Assembly (NCBI GenBank): GCA_020633055.1
Contig: JACKEJ010000025.1
Location: 1-5,222, forward strand
Source: Sandaracinaceae bacterium
GTDB taxonomy: Bacteria > Myxococcota_A > Polyangia > Polyangiales > Houyiibacteriaceae
Reading direction: 5' to 3'
DNA: 5,222 bases
Shown here in pieces: positions 5,153 to 5,222 of the stretch. The number at the start of each line of letters is the position of its first letter. Position 1 is the stretch's first letter. Made by a program: the position numbers and the translations under genes. The notes under the pieces are model-generated. The model was not told the DNA's origin. It saw nothing but the letters and a program-made list of their open reading frames with translations, and did no database searches.

Positions 5153-5222
5153 CGAGTCCACGTTCCTTCCGGCACAGTCGAGGCTGCGCCACCATGTCTC
5201 TGGCCTTCCATGGCTCACGGCT

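Larger units (their letters stand above)
4925..5222. other. Intergenic tail with no supported gene
   Basis: 298 bp to the window edge. It contains a terminator-like hairpin (4938-4964) and dyads at 4994-5007 and 5137-5152. A plus-strand frame from ATG 4931 stays open to the edge, but its third-position G/C is clearly lower than in the real genes, its start lies against the hairpin, and there is no ribosome site. Shorter plus-strand starts at 5098 (GGGAG 4 nt upstream) and 5194 also run off the edge and cannot be judged. Minus-strand frames here are arginine-rich and unconvincing. Confidence 0.5.

Noticed and set aside
5137..5166. T-arm-like stretch GGTCGAGTCC suggesting a tRNA
   Set aside because: The T-loop is one base short, and no acceptor, D-arm or anticodon arm can be built around it.
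4931..5222. Plus-strand open frame from ATG 4931 to the window edge
   Set aside because: Third-position G/C is lower than in the real genes, there is no ribosome binding site, and it begins inside the terminator-like region after the transporter. A gene truncated by the edge cannot be fully excluded.

Overview
The window is GC-rich throughout, with strong third-position G/C bias in the coding regions. It encodes an outer-membrane-type beta-barrel protein and two proteins with signal peptides, so the host is a Gram-negative bacterium. Base composition, long basic signal peptides and the gene mix suggest a Myxococcota (deltaproteobacterial) chromosome, but this is an inference and no rRNA or marker gene is present to confirm it. 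I see no insertion sequence, integrase, CRISPR array, tRNA or rRNA. It reads as ordinary chromosome.

Layout. (1) 1-997, minus strand: the N-terminal 332 residues of a coenzyme-B12-dependent acyl-CoA mutase of the ethylmalonyl-CoA mutase (Ecm/MeaA) type, running off the left edge. (2) 998-1316: divergent intergenic region. It holds a good sigma70-like promoter reading leftward into ecm, a stem-loop that would lie at the very 5' end of that transcript, and two small dyads in front of the rightward gene. (3) 1317-1922, plus: an unrecognised soluble 201-aa protein. (4) 1923-2098: spacer with three short dyads and a weak promoter candidate. (5) 2099-2584, plus: yajQ, with a GTG start behind a clear AAGGAG. 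(6) 2618-3274, plus: a small outer-membrane beta-barrel protein, 33 bp after yajQ. (7) 3275-3457: spacer with a perfect 10-bp stem-loop. (8) 3458-4924, plus: a concentrative nucleoside transporter (CNT family) with an added N-terminal signal peptide. (9) 4925-5222: a terminator-like hairpin, two dyads and no supported gene.

How the genes fit together. Ecm would act in acetyl-CoA assimilation by the ethylmalonyl-CoA pathway. YajQ is a nucleotide-binding regulatory protein and may share a transcript with the barrel protein. The CNT protein would import nucleosides across the inner membrane with a sodium or proton gradient. No single pathway links all five genes, and I found no convincing new multi-gene system. 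The points most worth a second look are the secreted-type N-terminus and altered binding-site residues of the CNT transporter, the ecm promoter with its 5'-terminal hairpin, the 10-bp stem-loop before the transporter, and the unrecognised 201-aa protein.
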